From: Korarchaeum sp964519515 | Lineage (GTDB): Archaea; Korarchaeota; Korarchaeia; Korarchaeales; Korarchaeaceae | Length of the DNA stretch: 64,000 nt | Assembly (NCBI GenBank): GCA_964519515.1 | Contig: CAZFIJ010000044.1 | Coordinates: 1-64,000, forward strand | Direction: 5' to 3' | In this document: one piece after another, positions 49,393 to 57,781 of the stretch | How the letters are laid out: every line of letters begins with the position of its first letter | Numbering within the stretch: the first letter of the stretch is position 1 | Translations under genes and position numbers: made by a program | Notes under the pieces: model-generated | Seen by the model: the letters and a program-made list of their open reading frames with translations, nothing else | The model's database searches: none | What the model was told of the DNA's origin: nothing

Positions 49393-49472
49393 CTCGGCTA
49401 GCCGAGCTGTGAGTAGGTTTAATTTAATTTTTTGTAGTGTAGATGCGCGTATAATCCTCACATAGCGCATCT
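49393..49472 (-). promoter_or_regulatory. Ferredoxin promoter with palindrome and inverted repeat
   Basis: On the minus strand the box AAAAAATTAAATTAAA (49418-49433) lies between two symmetric elements. Upstream is the inverted repeat AGATGCGC (49441-49448)/GCGCATCT (49465-49472), which overlaps the dtxR stop codon. Downstream, at the expected transcription start, is the perfect 14-base palindrome CTCGGCTAGCCGAG (49393-49406). These are candidate operators, possibly for the adjacent DtxR-type regulator. Confidence 0.5.
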
Positions 49473-49923
49473 ATACAGCGATACTCTGTCTCTCATTTAT
49501 AAATTTTTTGAACTTTTCGTTTATATTATATATATTTTCCCTCAGAAAATCGATGAATAATTTCAGTCTCTCAGCGCTCTCCCAACTCACTCCGTGCTCC
49601 ATCCAGCAGGCTTCCTCCCTAGCTCTCTCATCCTCGATCCCCAGGATCTCCCTGAGGAATTCATAGAAAATTTCCTCTTTATTTATAATGTGAATTGCAG
49701 ATTTCTCCCCATTCTCCGTCAGAGTGACCTTACTGTATCTGTTATAGTTAACTAAACCGGCTTTAGATAGTCTCTTTAAGGCGTCTATTACACTCGGTAA
49801 TGTGACATCGAGCTCATCGGCGAGCTCCTTAACCCCAACGGCCCTCCCCTTTCTCTGCAATCTATATATCGCGGTGAGATACTCCTGCAGTCCGGGAGTT
49901 ATTTCAACTTGTAGCTCATCCAT
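49471..49923 (-). CDS. DtxR/MntR family metal-dependent transcriptional regulator
   Basis: Winged-helix repressor of 150 residues. The N-terminal HTH region shows LQEYLTAIYRLQRKG and ELADELDVTLPSVIDALKRL with a wing KVTLTENGEKSAIHI. The dimerisation/metal region includes EACWMEHGVSWESAERL, where C, E and H residues can bind iron or manganese. The C-terminal SH3-like domain of full DtxR is absent. The ATG at 49923 fits a leaderless transcript; the longer frame would include the TATA box. It is divergent from moaB. Confidence 0.9.
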   Translation of the reverse strand: MDELQVEITPGLQEYLTAIYRLQRKGRAVGVKELADELDVTLPSVIDALKRLSKAGLVNYNRYSKVTLTENGEKSAIHIINKEEIFYEFLREILGIEDERAREEACWMEHGVSWESAERLKLFIDFLRENIYNINEKFKKFINERQSIAV

Positions 49924-49943
49924 CCCGGAAGTGAGGTCGGTGG

Positions 49944-49959
49944 ATAATTTTAAAGTTAC
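49944..49959. promoter_or_regulatory. Shared palindromic TATA box of dtxR and moaB
   Basis: ATAATTTTAAAGTTAC has TTTAAA (49949-49954) at its centre. The dtxR ATG lies about 28 bases away on the minus strand and the moaB ATG about 26 bases away on the plus strand. Both would be leaderless, so one box may position polymerase in either direction. Confidence 0.55.
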
Positions 49960-49976
49960 CCCAGTGACCACGATCT

Positions 49977-50486
49977 ATGGGAGTCCCGGAGGAACACAAG
50001 AGGGGAGTTCCCTCTAAGCTCAGCTACTCAATATTCATAGTCAGTACATCGAGATTCAGTGATAAGAGCAAGGAGGATCTGGCTGGGAAGATCGCTACGG
50101 AAATAATAGAGGCTTCAGGCAATCTAGTCGTGAGGAAGGAGATAATACCAGATGATGAAGGTCTCATAAGGGCATCTCTGATAAGGGCAGCGGAGGATTC
50201 TGATGTGATAATATTCTGCGGGGGGACTGGTGTTAGCCCATCAGATGTAACACCGGAAGCAATAGGGCCGCTCCTTAAGAAGGAGCTCCCTGGATTCGGT
50301 GAGATATTCAGGTGGCTAAGTTACTCCCAAATAGGCAGTTCAGCTATTGCTAGTAGAGCTTCAGCTGGATTTTACCTGAAATCCCTCGTCTTCATGCTTC
50401 CAGGATCACCAGATGCAGTTAAGCTAGCTCTCGAGAGGCTGATAGTACCTGAGGCCCCTCACTTGATCAAGCTCGCTAGGGGCTAA
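49977..50486 (+). CDS. moaB: Molybdopterin adenylyltransferase-like protein MoaB
   Basis: MoaB/MogA-fold enzyme that adenylylates molybdopterin. FCGGTGVSPSDVTPEAI is the diagnostic loop, followed by LPGFGEIFRWLSYSQIGSSA and MLPGSPDAVKLALERL. Length 169 residues. ATG fits a leaderless start. It converges with moeA and overlaps its end by 11 bases. In this organism the cofactor is probably tungstopterin. Confidence 0.94.
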   Translation: MGVPEEHKRGVPSKLSYSIFIVSTSRFSDKSKEDLAGKIATEIIEASGNLVVRKEIIPDDEGLIRASLIRAAEDSDVIIFCGGTGVSPSDVTPEAIGPLLKKELPGFGEIFRWLSYSQIGSSAIASRASAGFYLKSLVFMLPGSPDAVKLALERLIVPEAPHLIKLARG

Positions 50487-52428
50487 TAGGGAGGCCTATA
50501 TCATCACTCGCTTCAATACCATCTAACTCATTTAACTTACTTCTGAATTCCCTCAAGATCTCTATGAATTCCTCGATAGCTCTCTTTCCCATCGAGGATC
50601 TCCTGATCAAGAAATCATAATTTTCCTCAGCGATTGGAATGAAATCTAAATTGTAAAGTCTAGCTACAGTCTTTATCCCAATTCCTACATCAGCAATTCC
50701 ATTTTTAATTGCTATAGCAACTGCATTATGAGATTTAGCCTCATTCCAATATCCTCTGATGTCCTTAATGGCCTCAGAGATATCGATACCCATTCTCTCA
50801 GCTTCTACTTTGAGCAAATAATCGAGCAGTATTCTAGTGCCCGAGCCCTTATTCCTGTTCATTATCACTATATCTCTCCTCTCTAAGATATCCCTAATTC
50901 CCTTTATCCCCTTGGGGTTTCCCCTAGCCACTATGAGGCCCTGGATCCTCTTGTACCCCCTTATCAGGATAGCCTTATCCTCTATCGAGAACTTCCGCAT
51001 GAAGGGTACGTTGTATTCCATCGTCTCCGGGTCAAATGCGTGCACGCCAGCTAAATCGGCTTCTCCTCTAGCTATGGCCTTGAACCCTCCGGAGGATCCA
51101 ACGAATACTGATTTAATGTGGAACCCCCTCCTCCTCATCTCAGCCATTATTAGCTCCAATCCGATGCAATGGCTGCCTATCATGGATATATCAGCGATCC
51201 TATCCGTGAAGAGCTTGACTCTGACGGTTTCCCCCTCCTCTATGAGTTCCCTGAGTTCCTCCATCTCCACGTAACCATCAGCTCGTGAGAGCGTTGAAAT
51301 AGCCTCAGATCCTGTAGGAACAGGGAAAACTAGAAATTCCTCGTCCTTCACGATATGGACAGGAAGTAGATCCCTCCTCCCCCTCTCCCCAATTATCCTC
51401 TCCGCAGCCCTTCCAATTATCTCCTTTTCAATCTCCAGAGACTTACCGCTCCACTTCCTTATGAGAGGAGAGACTATCTCTCTATAAACCGTGAGGCAGC
51501 TCGTAGGATAGCCCGGGAGACCTATCACAAGCTTCCCCTTGGCCTCAGCTATTACAGTCGGCTTCCCCGGATGCATAGCTATACCGTGGATGATAACGCC
51601 TGGAGGACCTAGTTCCTCAAGCACTCTATACATAACATCCCCAGCTCCGACGCTAGTGCTCCCTGAAATCAAAATGATATCGAATTTCTCAAGATCTCTC
51701 TTCAGAGAATCCCTTATAGTTTCATAATCATCGGGGAGTATGCCTAAGAATGTGGGCTCCCCACCGTCCTCTAATACGGAAGCTATGAGAGATGATGAGT
51801 TCACATCGTATATCTTCCCGTACCCTAAGGCCTCCCCCGGCTGGGCTAACTCATCCCCCGTCGAGAATATCCCTACCCTGGGTCTCGAGAGCACTTCAAC
51901 CTCCCTTATGCCAACGGCAGCTAGAATCCCTATCTCCCTCGCTGTGAGCCTCGTCCCTCTGTAAGCTACTGTCTCACCGACTCTCACATCAGATCCAGCG
52001 CCTTGCACATTCTCCCCAGGGGCTACTGATCTCATCACAAGGATACTATCACCTTTCCTCACAGTGAACTCTTCCTTAACGACGGAATTGGCCCCTCTAG
52101 GCATGGGAGCGCCAGTAGCTACCTCAACTGCCTCCCTCTCCCCTACTTCTCCTGGAAAAGGATGTCCAGCTGAGGCCACTCCTATTATCTTGAGCTCCAC
52201 GGGATTATCCTCATCAGCCCAGAAGGTATCTTCCGCCCTCACTGCATAACCATCGAGCATCACCCTATCGAATCCCGGCACATCGACCCTCGACACGATA
52301 TCCTCAGCTAAAATCCTACCGAATGCATCCCAAATAGGGACTCTCTCCCTCCTTTCCGGCCTTTCGTACCTCATAATCAAATCCTTAACTTCCTCTAAGC
52401 TCTTAAGATGTCTGAAGACTTTCCTCAA
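50476..52428 (-). CDS. moeA: MoeA fused to a periplasmic-binding-protein-like domain
   Basis: Inserts molybdenum or tungsten into adenylylated molybdopterin. MoeA domains span about 1-410 with DVPGFDRVMLDGYAVR, ATGAPMPRGANSVV, ISGSTSVGAGDVMYR and MHPGKPTVIAEA plus GLPGYPTSC. Residues about 415-640 form a LysR/periplasmic-binding-like domain (SHCIGLELIMAEMRRRGFH, NKGSGTRILLDYLL, KSHNAVAIAIKNGIADVGIG) as in other archaeal fusions, perhaps sensing or binding oxyanion. TTG start behind AGAGGTGG within the upstream moeA. Length 650 residues. Confidence 0.93.
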   Translation of the reverse strand: MRKVFRHLKSLEEVKDLIMRYERPERRERVPIWDAFGRILAEDIVSRVDVPGFDRVMLDGYAVRAEDTFWADEDNPVELKIIGVASAGHPFPGEVGEREAVEVATGAPMPRGANSVVKEEFTVRKGDSILVMRSVAPGENVQGAGSDVRVGETVAYRGTRLTAREIGILAAVGIREVEVLSRPRVGIFSTGDELAQPGEALGYGKIYDVNSSSLIASVLEDGGEPTFLGILPDDYETIRDSLKRDLEKFDIILISGSTSVGAGDVMYRVLEELGPPGVIIHGIAMHPGKPTVIAEAKGKLVIGLPGYPTSCLTVYREIVSPLIRKWSGKSLEIEKEIIGRAAERIIGERGRRDLLPVHIVKDEEFLVFPVPTGSEAISTLSRADGYVEMEELRELIEEGETVRVKLFTDRIADISMIGSHCIGLELIMAEMRRRGFHIKSVFVGSSGGFKAIARGEADLAGVHAFDPETMEYNVPFMRKFSIEDKAILIRGYKRIQGLIVARGNPKGIKGIRDILERRDIVIMNRNKGSGTRILLDYLLKVEAERMGIDISEAIKDIRGYWNEAKSHNAVAIAIKNGIADVGIGIKTVARLYNLDFIPIAEENYDFLIRRSSMGKRAIEEFIEILREFRSKLNELDGIEASDDIGLPISP

Positions 52429-53665
52429 GATCCAACCACCTCTTGTAGACTATTACATCGACTTCATCACCCTCCTCATATCCCTCGACTTCCTCCGGGA
52501 CTATAAGGAAGCCGTCCGATCTTATGAGGGAGCTTATTATACCAGCGCCGCCTATCCTCACGGGGGTGGCGATATAAGAATCTCCCCTCTTGGTAAGCTT
52601 CACCCTAACGTAATGTCTCACTCCCGGGGAAGAGGGGATCCTCTGGGAGAGCTTAGCCCTCACTCTAGCCTTAACTTCCACTCCTCTGATCCCTAGGAGC
52701 TTCTCTATTATCGGTAGTAATATCTCGCTAGTAGCTACCATCGCGGATACAGGGTAGCCGGGTATCCCCACTAGGAGCTTCCCTCCCAATATAGCGAGCA
52801 TCGTCGGTTTCCCTGGCATTATGCTGAGGCCGCGTACTAAGATCTCACCGCCCATCGACCTCACTACATCATATAGGTAATCCTTACTCCCTACACTGCT
52901 CCCAGCTATAGTTAAGATGATATCGCAATCATCACAAGCTCCTATGAGAACCTTAATAGAGTGAGGCTCATCCCTAGCTATACCTAAATATCTAGTCTCA
53001 GCTAGCTCCCCTATGATCGCTCTAACCCCGAATACATTGGAGTTCACGACCTTACCCCTCTCAAGCTCGGATCCAAGTTCTATGAGTTCATTCCCGCTCG
53101 CTATGATGCATACTCTCGGCTTCCTAACGACGGGGACTTGCGTTATATTCAAGGAAGCTATTGCGAGTATTTCGAACGGACCTAGGAATGTCCCCCTCCT
53201 GAGGAGAATCTCTCCTTTCCTTATATCACTTCCTGCTCTATCTACGTTAGCTCCTGGGGCTACTTGCTTCAATATCTCAACGTAATCACCTGACCTCCTC
53301 GAATATTCAAGCGGAACGACGGAATCAGCTCCTCTCGGAAGTGGAGCACCAGTAGCTACTTCAACAGCTTCCATACCCCTTATCTCAACTTCACATTCCT
53401 CCCCAGGTGAGGAAGATCCTACCACCCTCAAGACTATTGGGTTATCCGGAGAGGCCCCGAAGGTGCTCTCAGATTTCACTGCATAACCGTCGAAAGCGAC
53501 TCTATCGTAAGGGGGGAAATCTCCAGGGGAGGTTATGTCCTCAGCTAGAACTCTTCCCAGGGCTCTTTCAGTGCTCACGATTTCGCTGGGGAGATTACTT
53601 ATACGATCTGATATCTTCGAGAGGGCCTCATCAACCCTACTGAGCTTATCGAATAGCTTGCTCAT
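52403..53665 (-). CDS. moeA: Molybdopterin molybdenumtransferase MoeA, stand-alone
   Basis: Second MoeA copy, 420 residues, without extra domain. DFPPYDRVAFDGYAVKSEST, ATGAPLPRGADSVVPLEYS, AGSSVGSKDYLYDVV and MPGKPTMLAILGGK with GIPGYPVSA are present. ATG lies about 25 bases after a minus-strand ATTTTAATC box, so the transcript is probably leaderless. It overlaps the downstream MoeA-PBP gene by 26 bases. Paired MoeA paralogues are common in archaea and may separate tungsten and molybdenum use. Confidence 0.94.
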   Translation of the reverse strand: MSKLFDKLSRVDEALSKISDRISNLPSEIVSTERALGRVLAEDITSPGDFPPYDRVAFDGYAVKSESTFGASPDNPIVLRVVGSSSPGEECEVEIRGMEAVEVATGAPLPRGADSVVPLEYSRRSGDYVEILKQVAPGANVDRAGSDIRKGEILLRRGTFLGPFEILAIASLNITQVPVVRKPRVCIIASGNELIELGSELERGKVVNSNVFGVRAIIGELAETRYLGIARDEPHSIKVLIGACDDCDIILTIAGSSVGSKDYLYDVVRSMGGEILVRGLSIMPGKPTMLAILGGKLLVGIPGYPVSAMVATSEILLPIIEKLLGIRGVEVKARVRAKLSQRIPSSPGVRHYVRVKLTKRGDSYIATPVRIGGAGIISSLIRSDGFLIVPEEVEGYEEGDEVDVIVYKRWLDLEESLQTS

Positions 53666-53708
53666 CTGGGTCAGCTAGGCGCCCTGATTAAAATAGTTGC
53701 GTCTACAG

Positions 53709-53724
53709 TAAATTTTTTTAAATG
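53709..53724 (+). promoter_or_regulatory. TATA box of the hom-lysC operon
   Basis: TAAATTTTTTTAAATG lies about 25-30 bases before the hom ATG, with almost no leader left. The interval to the divergent moeA gene is 81 bases and also contains its minus-strand box near 53686-53694. Confidence 0.5.
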
Positions 53725-53746
53725 CATAACCTCAAGCTATCCCAAC

Positions 53747-54763
53747 ATGCGCATGATACTGATGGGGCTCGGTGTAGTCGGTAGGTCCTTCTTACGTACA
53801 CTCATCGAGAAGTCCCCGGAACTGAGGTTGAAGTATGGCCTGAACCCGACTTTAGTAGCTGTAGCAGATTCTTCCTCAGCTGTCCAAGATGAGAGAGGGC
53901 TCGATCCGAAGGAGATACTGGATCTGAAGGTCAGAAAGGGTTCTCTATCTGGACACGCTCGAGAGGTAGGGATGAGAGGAGTGGAGCTGATAAGAGGTGT
54001 GGACGCTGAAGTACTCATCGACGTTACTCCATCGAACTTCAAAACAGGGGAGCCCTCTCTCTCATACATAAAGGCAGCTTTAAATACTGGAAAACATGTG
54101 ATAACAGCTAGTAAGGGCCCGTTTGCTTTAGAAATGCCTGCTTTAATTGAGATGTTTCAAGAGAGCGGTCTTCACCTCTTATTCAGTGGTACTGTCGGAG
54201 GAGGTGTGCCCTTCGTCAGGTTCGTCAGGAAATGCCTGATAGGGGAGAGAGTGCTAGCGATAAAGGGAGTCCTAAATGGGACTACGAACTACATATTGAC
54301 GAGGATGGAAGCAGGACTTTCCTTCGAGAGCGCCTTGAGAGAGGCCCAGGAACTGGGTTACGCTGAAGCAGATCCATCAAATGATATAGATGGTCTCGAC
54401 TCGGCCGCTAAGCTCGTTATACTATCTAATCTCGCGATGGAGACAGATTTGACCATAAGGGATGTGGAGATAAAGGGGATAAGGGGGGTAGAGATAGATA
54501 GAAAGATATTAGAGGAAGGAAAGTCCGTGAGATTGATAGCAAGCTCAGAAGAATCTGGAGCAAGAGTAAGGCCAGAGATCATAGAGAGGACCGATCCTCT
54601 AGCGGTATCAGGGGCTTTGAACGCAGTCTCATTCTTCGCTGAGTCCTCCGGGAGGCACACTCTGATAGGGAAGGGAGCGGGGGGCGATGAGACAGCGATG
54701 GCCCTCATTAGGGACTTAGTAGAGCTCAGGATGAGCTTGAGCGAGGTGGGAGCTTGCTTGTGA
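53747..54763 (+). CDS. hom: Homoserine dehydrogenase
   Basis: NAD(P)-dependent step toward threonine and methionine. The Rossmann motif GLGVVGRSF is at the N terminus; TASKGPFAL, GTVGGGVPFV, GVLNGTTNYILTRM and YAEADPSNDIDGLDSAAKLV are characteristic. There is no ACT domain; 338 residues match the short archaeal form. Leaderless ATG. It overlaps the aspartokinase start by ten bases, so the two pathway genes are coupled. Confidence 0.95.
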   Translation: MRMILMGLGVVGRSFLRTLIEKSPELRLKYGLNPTLVAVADSSSAVQDERGLDPKEILDLKVRKGSLSGHAREVGMRGVELIRGVDAEVLIDVTPSNFKTGEPSLSYIKAALNTGKHVITASKGPFALEMPALIEMFQESGLHLLFSGTVGGGVPFVRFVRKCLIGERVLAIKGVLNGTTNYILTRMEAGLSFESALREAQELGYAEADPSNDIDGLDSAAKLVILSNLAMETDLTIRDVEIKGIRGVEIDRKILEEGKSVRLIASSEESGARVRPEIIERTDPLAVSGALNAVSFFAESSGRHTLIGKGAGGDETAMALIRDLVELRMSLSEVGACL

Positions 54764-56121
54764 TGAAATTCGGGGGGTCAATACTAGAGGGATCGAGGGA
54801 CTTCATGGAGATCTCAGAGTACATCATGGAGCAAAGTGAGAGGAGAGTCATAGTTATCTCAGCGATTAAGGGGGTCACTGATTCCTTACTCAAGCTCCAC
54901 AGTTTAGCTGCATCAGGTGATGAAACTAACGCGAGCAAAGTCCTATCTGACCTAGAGGAGATGCACTTGAGGGTCTGCGAGGAGTTGGGGATAAGATGCG
55001 AGGATGTTAGGAAGGATCTGGATAAGTTGGAGAGGATAGTCAGGGGTATGCTCTACTTAGGGGAATCGACTCCTAGGGTAAGGGATCTGATCGCATCATT
55101 CGGCGAGAACCTCAGTGGTAAGATCCTAGCGGGTCTCTTAAGGGATAGAGGAGTTAATTCGAGGTTCCTCACTGGTGGGGAAGCTGGTATAGTCACCGAT
55201 GAATGTTACGGTAACGCCAATCCCCTGATCAAGGCCACTAGGATATACTTGAGGACTAGGCTCCTACCTCTCCTCGAAGATACCGTTCCCATAGTTGCGG
55301 GTTTCTCAGGCGTCACTATGCTCGGCAAGATCACGACGCTAGGTAGAGGGGGGAGCGATCTGACAGCTGTGCTGATAGGTTCTTCACTCTCCGCTCGTGA
55401 GGTCTGCCTCTGGACGGATGTGGACGGTCTCATGACAGCCGATCCCAAGGTGGTCAGGGATGCTAGAGTCCTGAAGAATGTCTCCTATTCTGAAGCCATA
55501 GAGATGTCACATTTTGGAGCAAAAAGAATGAATCCAAGGTTTTTGGAGCCGGCAATGCCTACTAAGACTCCAATAAGGATAAGGAACTTCAGGAATAGGG
55601 AGTGTGAGGGGACCCTCATATCTGAGAGAGGGAGCTCATCCGGCAGCGTGGTCAGAGCTATCGGGATGAAGAAAGGGGTATCTATATTGACTGTTAGGGG
55701 AGCTCGTATGGTTGGGAGGCCCGGGATAGCTCATATGCTCTTCAAAGTCCTAGGGGAGAGCTATATAAACGTCGGGATGATATCACAATCGATCTCCGAG
55801 TCCGATATATCTGTATTACTAGATAGTAGGGCAGCTGAGAGAGCTAGAGGTCTCGTGGAAGCGAGGCTCGGGACCCTCTTCAGGGAGGTATTGATAGAGA
55901 GAGATTGCGCAGCTGTAGCAGCGATAGGCTCCGGTATGAGGGGGATCCCGGGAGTGGCCGCTAGAGTCTTCAGAGCTGTAGCTGAGAGGGGTATAAACGT
56001 CAAGATGATAGCTCAAGGCTCATCTGAGTTGAGCATATCTTTTGTGGTGAATGGGAGCGATGGAGAGGAAGCTGTGAGGGCTCTGCATGAGGAGTTCGAG
56101 CTCAGTAAGATCGAGGATTAA
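54754..56121 (+). CDS. lysC: Aspartokinase
   Basis: First step of the aspartate family pathway. MKFGGSILEG is the N-terminal nucleotide motif, GFSGVTMLGKITTLGRGGSD binds substrate, and WTDVDGLMTADPKVV is the catalytic region. Two ACT domains (about 310-455, KGVSILTVRGARMVGRPGI and SGMRGIPGVAARVFRAVA) indicate feedback control, probably by threonine or lysine. TTG start after GAGGTGGG inside hom. Length 455 residues. Confidence 0.95.
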   Translation: MLVMKFGGSILEGSRDFMEISEYIMEQSERRVIVISAIKGVTDSLLKLHSLAASGDETNASKVLSDLEEMHLRVCEELGIRCEDVRKDLDKLERIVRGMLYLGESTPRVRDLIASFGENLSGKILAGLLRDRGVNSRFLTGGEAGIVTDECYGNANPLIKATRIYLRTRLLPLLEDTVPIVAGFSGVTMLGKITTLGRGGSDLTAVLIGSSLSAREVCLWTDVDGLMTADPKVVRDARVLKNVSYSEAIEMSHFGAKRMNPRFLEPAMPTKTPIRIRNFRNRECEGTLISERGSSSGSVVRAIGMKKGVSILTVRGARMVGRPGIAHMLFKVLGESYINVGMISQSISESDISVLLDSRAAERARGLVEARLGTLFREVLIERDCAAVAAIGSGMRGIPGVAARVFRAVAERGINVKMIAQGSSELSISFVVNGSDGEEAVRALHEEFELSKIED

Positions 56122-56150
56122 GCTTAAATTTTCCATATTGATATTGACGC

Positions 56151-56223
56151 GCCCCGGTAGCTCAGTCGGCAGAGCGGCCGCCTTGTAAGCGGCAGGCCGG
56201 GGGTTCGAGACCCCCCCGGGGCT
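56151..56223 (+). tRNA. tRNA-Thr (TGT anticodon)
   Basis: Acceptor GCCCCGG pairs with CCGGGGC, discriminator T, no encoded CCA. Anticodon stem GCCGC/GCGGC encloses CTTGTAA, giving TGT. T arm GGGGG-TTCGAGA-CCCCC. Box GCTTAAATTTTCC lies about 25 bases upstream at the aspartokinase stop. Sequence is close to the CGT threonine tRNA at 44.9 kb. Confidence 0.95.
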
Positions 56224-56289
56224 TCACCTATCAGCTCAGGTCGATAGATCCCTTAAAACTTCTGAATTCAAGTTTTTCAAAAATTTGTT

Positions 56290-57045
56290 TTAAAGCTTAA
56301 GATAGTTCTTAGGTGCTAGACTTGAAGATAGTTCCTCAACACCAGCTACTAGACCGAATTCCCTATTCAATCCATTCATTTCGACCTTATTTATGAAAAC
56401 GGATCCTCCAGCTTCCTTAACGAGCAACAAGCCTGCTGCTATATCGACTATCCTGAGGTCCTCCTTTAAATCGATTAGGAGATCTAGCTTGCCCTCGGAT
56501 ATGAGGGCAAGCCCTAGAGCGATCGATCCGTAGTCTCTCCTAGCTATATGTTTGAATTTAAGGTCAGCTAAGGGATCTGGCTCCTGGCAAGGGGCATATA
56601 TCACTGGAGTTCCCCTGAAGCTCCTCACCTTTATCCTACAGCCGTTCTTATATGCGCCCTTCCCTCTCTCAGCATAGTAGAGATCGCCCGAGAATATATT
56701 GAGTATCACAGAGGCAGAGAGGTCTTTGATGGAGTTGGAGAGGGAGTATGCTATTGAGATGCATGAGAAAGGTATACCTCTATCCGCATTGGAGCTACCA
56801 TCGACAGGATCTATTAATATGAGTCCATCGCCCTCTCCCTCTATGAAACCGTTCTCCTCGCTCAGAATACTCGGCCTCCTCGATACTGATGCCCACCTCT
56901 CTATCTCGAGCTTTGCCGCTTCATCCACAGCTCTTACACGATCTCCACCTTCACTCACATACTCTAGCTCCTCATCAGAGCCCAAGTATTCCGTCACGCG
57001 GTCCTTTATTCTCAGCGAGAGATCTATAAGATCTTCAAGGATCAT
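56290..57045 (-). CDS. Inositol monophosphatase / fructose-1,6-bisphosphatase-like protein
   Basis: Magnesium-dependent sugar phosphatase of 251 residues. Metal-binding motifs are the glutamates of ILSEENGFIEG, IDPVDGSSNADRG (for DPxDGT), and the late aspartate in RIVDIAAGLLLVKEAGG. The family covers inositol monophosphatase and archaeal FBPase IV; substrate cannot be separated here. It lies 10 bases downstream of the ATP-cone gene in the same direction. Confidence 0.88.
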   Translation of the reverse strand: MILEDLIDLSLRIKDRVTEYLGSDEELEYVSEGGDRVRAVDEAAKLEIERWASVSRRPSILSEENGFIEGEGDGLILIDPVDGSSNADRGIPFSCISIAYSLSNSIKDLSASVILNIFSGDLYYAERGKGAYKNGCRIKVRSFRGTPVIYAPCQEPDPLADLKFKHIARRDYGSIALGLALISEGKLDLLIDLKEDLRIVDIAAGLLLVKEAGGSVFINKVEMNGLNREFGLVAGVEELSSSLAPKNYLKL

Positions 57046-57055
57046 CTGGAGATTC

Positions 57056-57313
57056 TCACCCCAATCCCTTGGCTTTTGAATCGAACCTCAACCAATTCTC
57101 ATATGAGTGCCTCTCGACCTCTTTTAACTTACTCAGGACGAATTCCCTTATCTCAGAGCTCTCCACATACTCTCTGCCTCTAAATACACTCTCACATTCT
57201 TCAGCTATTTTATCAGCTAACTCAACAGAAGATCCAGCCTTTATCAATGCAGAAACTATCTTCATCTTGGAGAAATCCTCCTCCTTCCCGTTCCTCTTCC
57301 TCACCTTGATCAA
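57056..57313 (-). CDS. Stand-alone ATP-cone domain protein
   Basis: An 85-residue protein that is almost entirely an ATP-cone. IKVRKRNGKEEDFSKMKIVS at the N terminus and the helical remainder (EIREFVLSKLKEVERHSYENW) match the regulatory nucleotide-binding domain of ribonucleotide reductases and NrdR. No reductase domain or zinc ribbon is attached and none is encoded nearby. TTG start behind GGTGG. Perhaps a nucleotide sensor; role unknown. Confidence 0.8.
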   Translation of the reverse strand: MIKVRKRNGKEEDFSKMKIVSALIKAGSSVELADKIAEECESVFRGREYVESSEIREFVLSKLKEVERHSYENWLRFDSKAKGLG

Positions 57314-57379
57314 GGTACCACCCAGTTCCTATGCTGGAAGATACGAAAAACTTTTCTACTCCTCATGCGCACTGCCTAG

Positions 57380-57781
57380 ATGGAAGTAGCTGTGAGGGTC
57401 ATGAGAGTGCTGGGCGAGAGGTTCGTGGAGCCCGAGGATCCATTGCCCGATAACCTTCAGATAGCAGTTAATATGAATATAGGGAAGGTTGAGAGACAGG
57501 GTAACTCTGCTAAGTGTAAATTCGTGATGGATGTAAGCTATATGCCCTCTATAGCTAGGATAACTGTCGAAGGTAGGGTCATCACGAGGGGCTCCTCAGA
57601 TGAGATGGAGAAGCTCATTTCAGATGTGATGGGTGGAAAATTACCAGCCCCTATAGTTCAAAGTGTATATACAGTTGGGACTAGCGAGATAATAATAGTA
57701 TGCAGGTCCATAGGAGTCCCCCCGCCCCTTCCACCCATACCCCAGCCTAAGTCAGAGGAGGGTATCGGTTACTCCCTCTGA
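57380..57781 (+). CDS. Conserved-type archaeal protein, possibly SecB-like fold
   Basis: A 133-residue soluble protein. Alternating strands (NLQIAVNMNIGKVERQG, CKFVMDVSYMPSIARITVEG), a helix (EMEKLISDVMGG) and a proline-rich end GVPPPLPPIPQP resemble archaeal SecB-like proteins in which a LPPPIPLP-type segment ends the fold. I regard this as tentative; no functional residue is visible. It converges with the MoaD-like gene, overlapping 13 bases. Confidence 0.6.
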   Translation: MEVAVRVMRVLGERFVEPEDPLPDNLQIAVNMNIGKVERQGNSAKCKFVMDVSYMPSIARITVEGRVITRGSSDEMEKLISDVMGGKLPAPIVQSVYTVGTSEIIIVCRSIGVPPPLPPIPQPKSEEGIGYSL

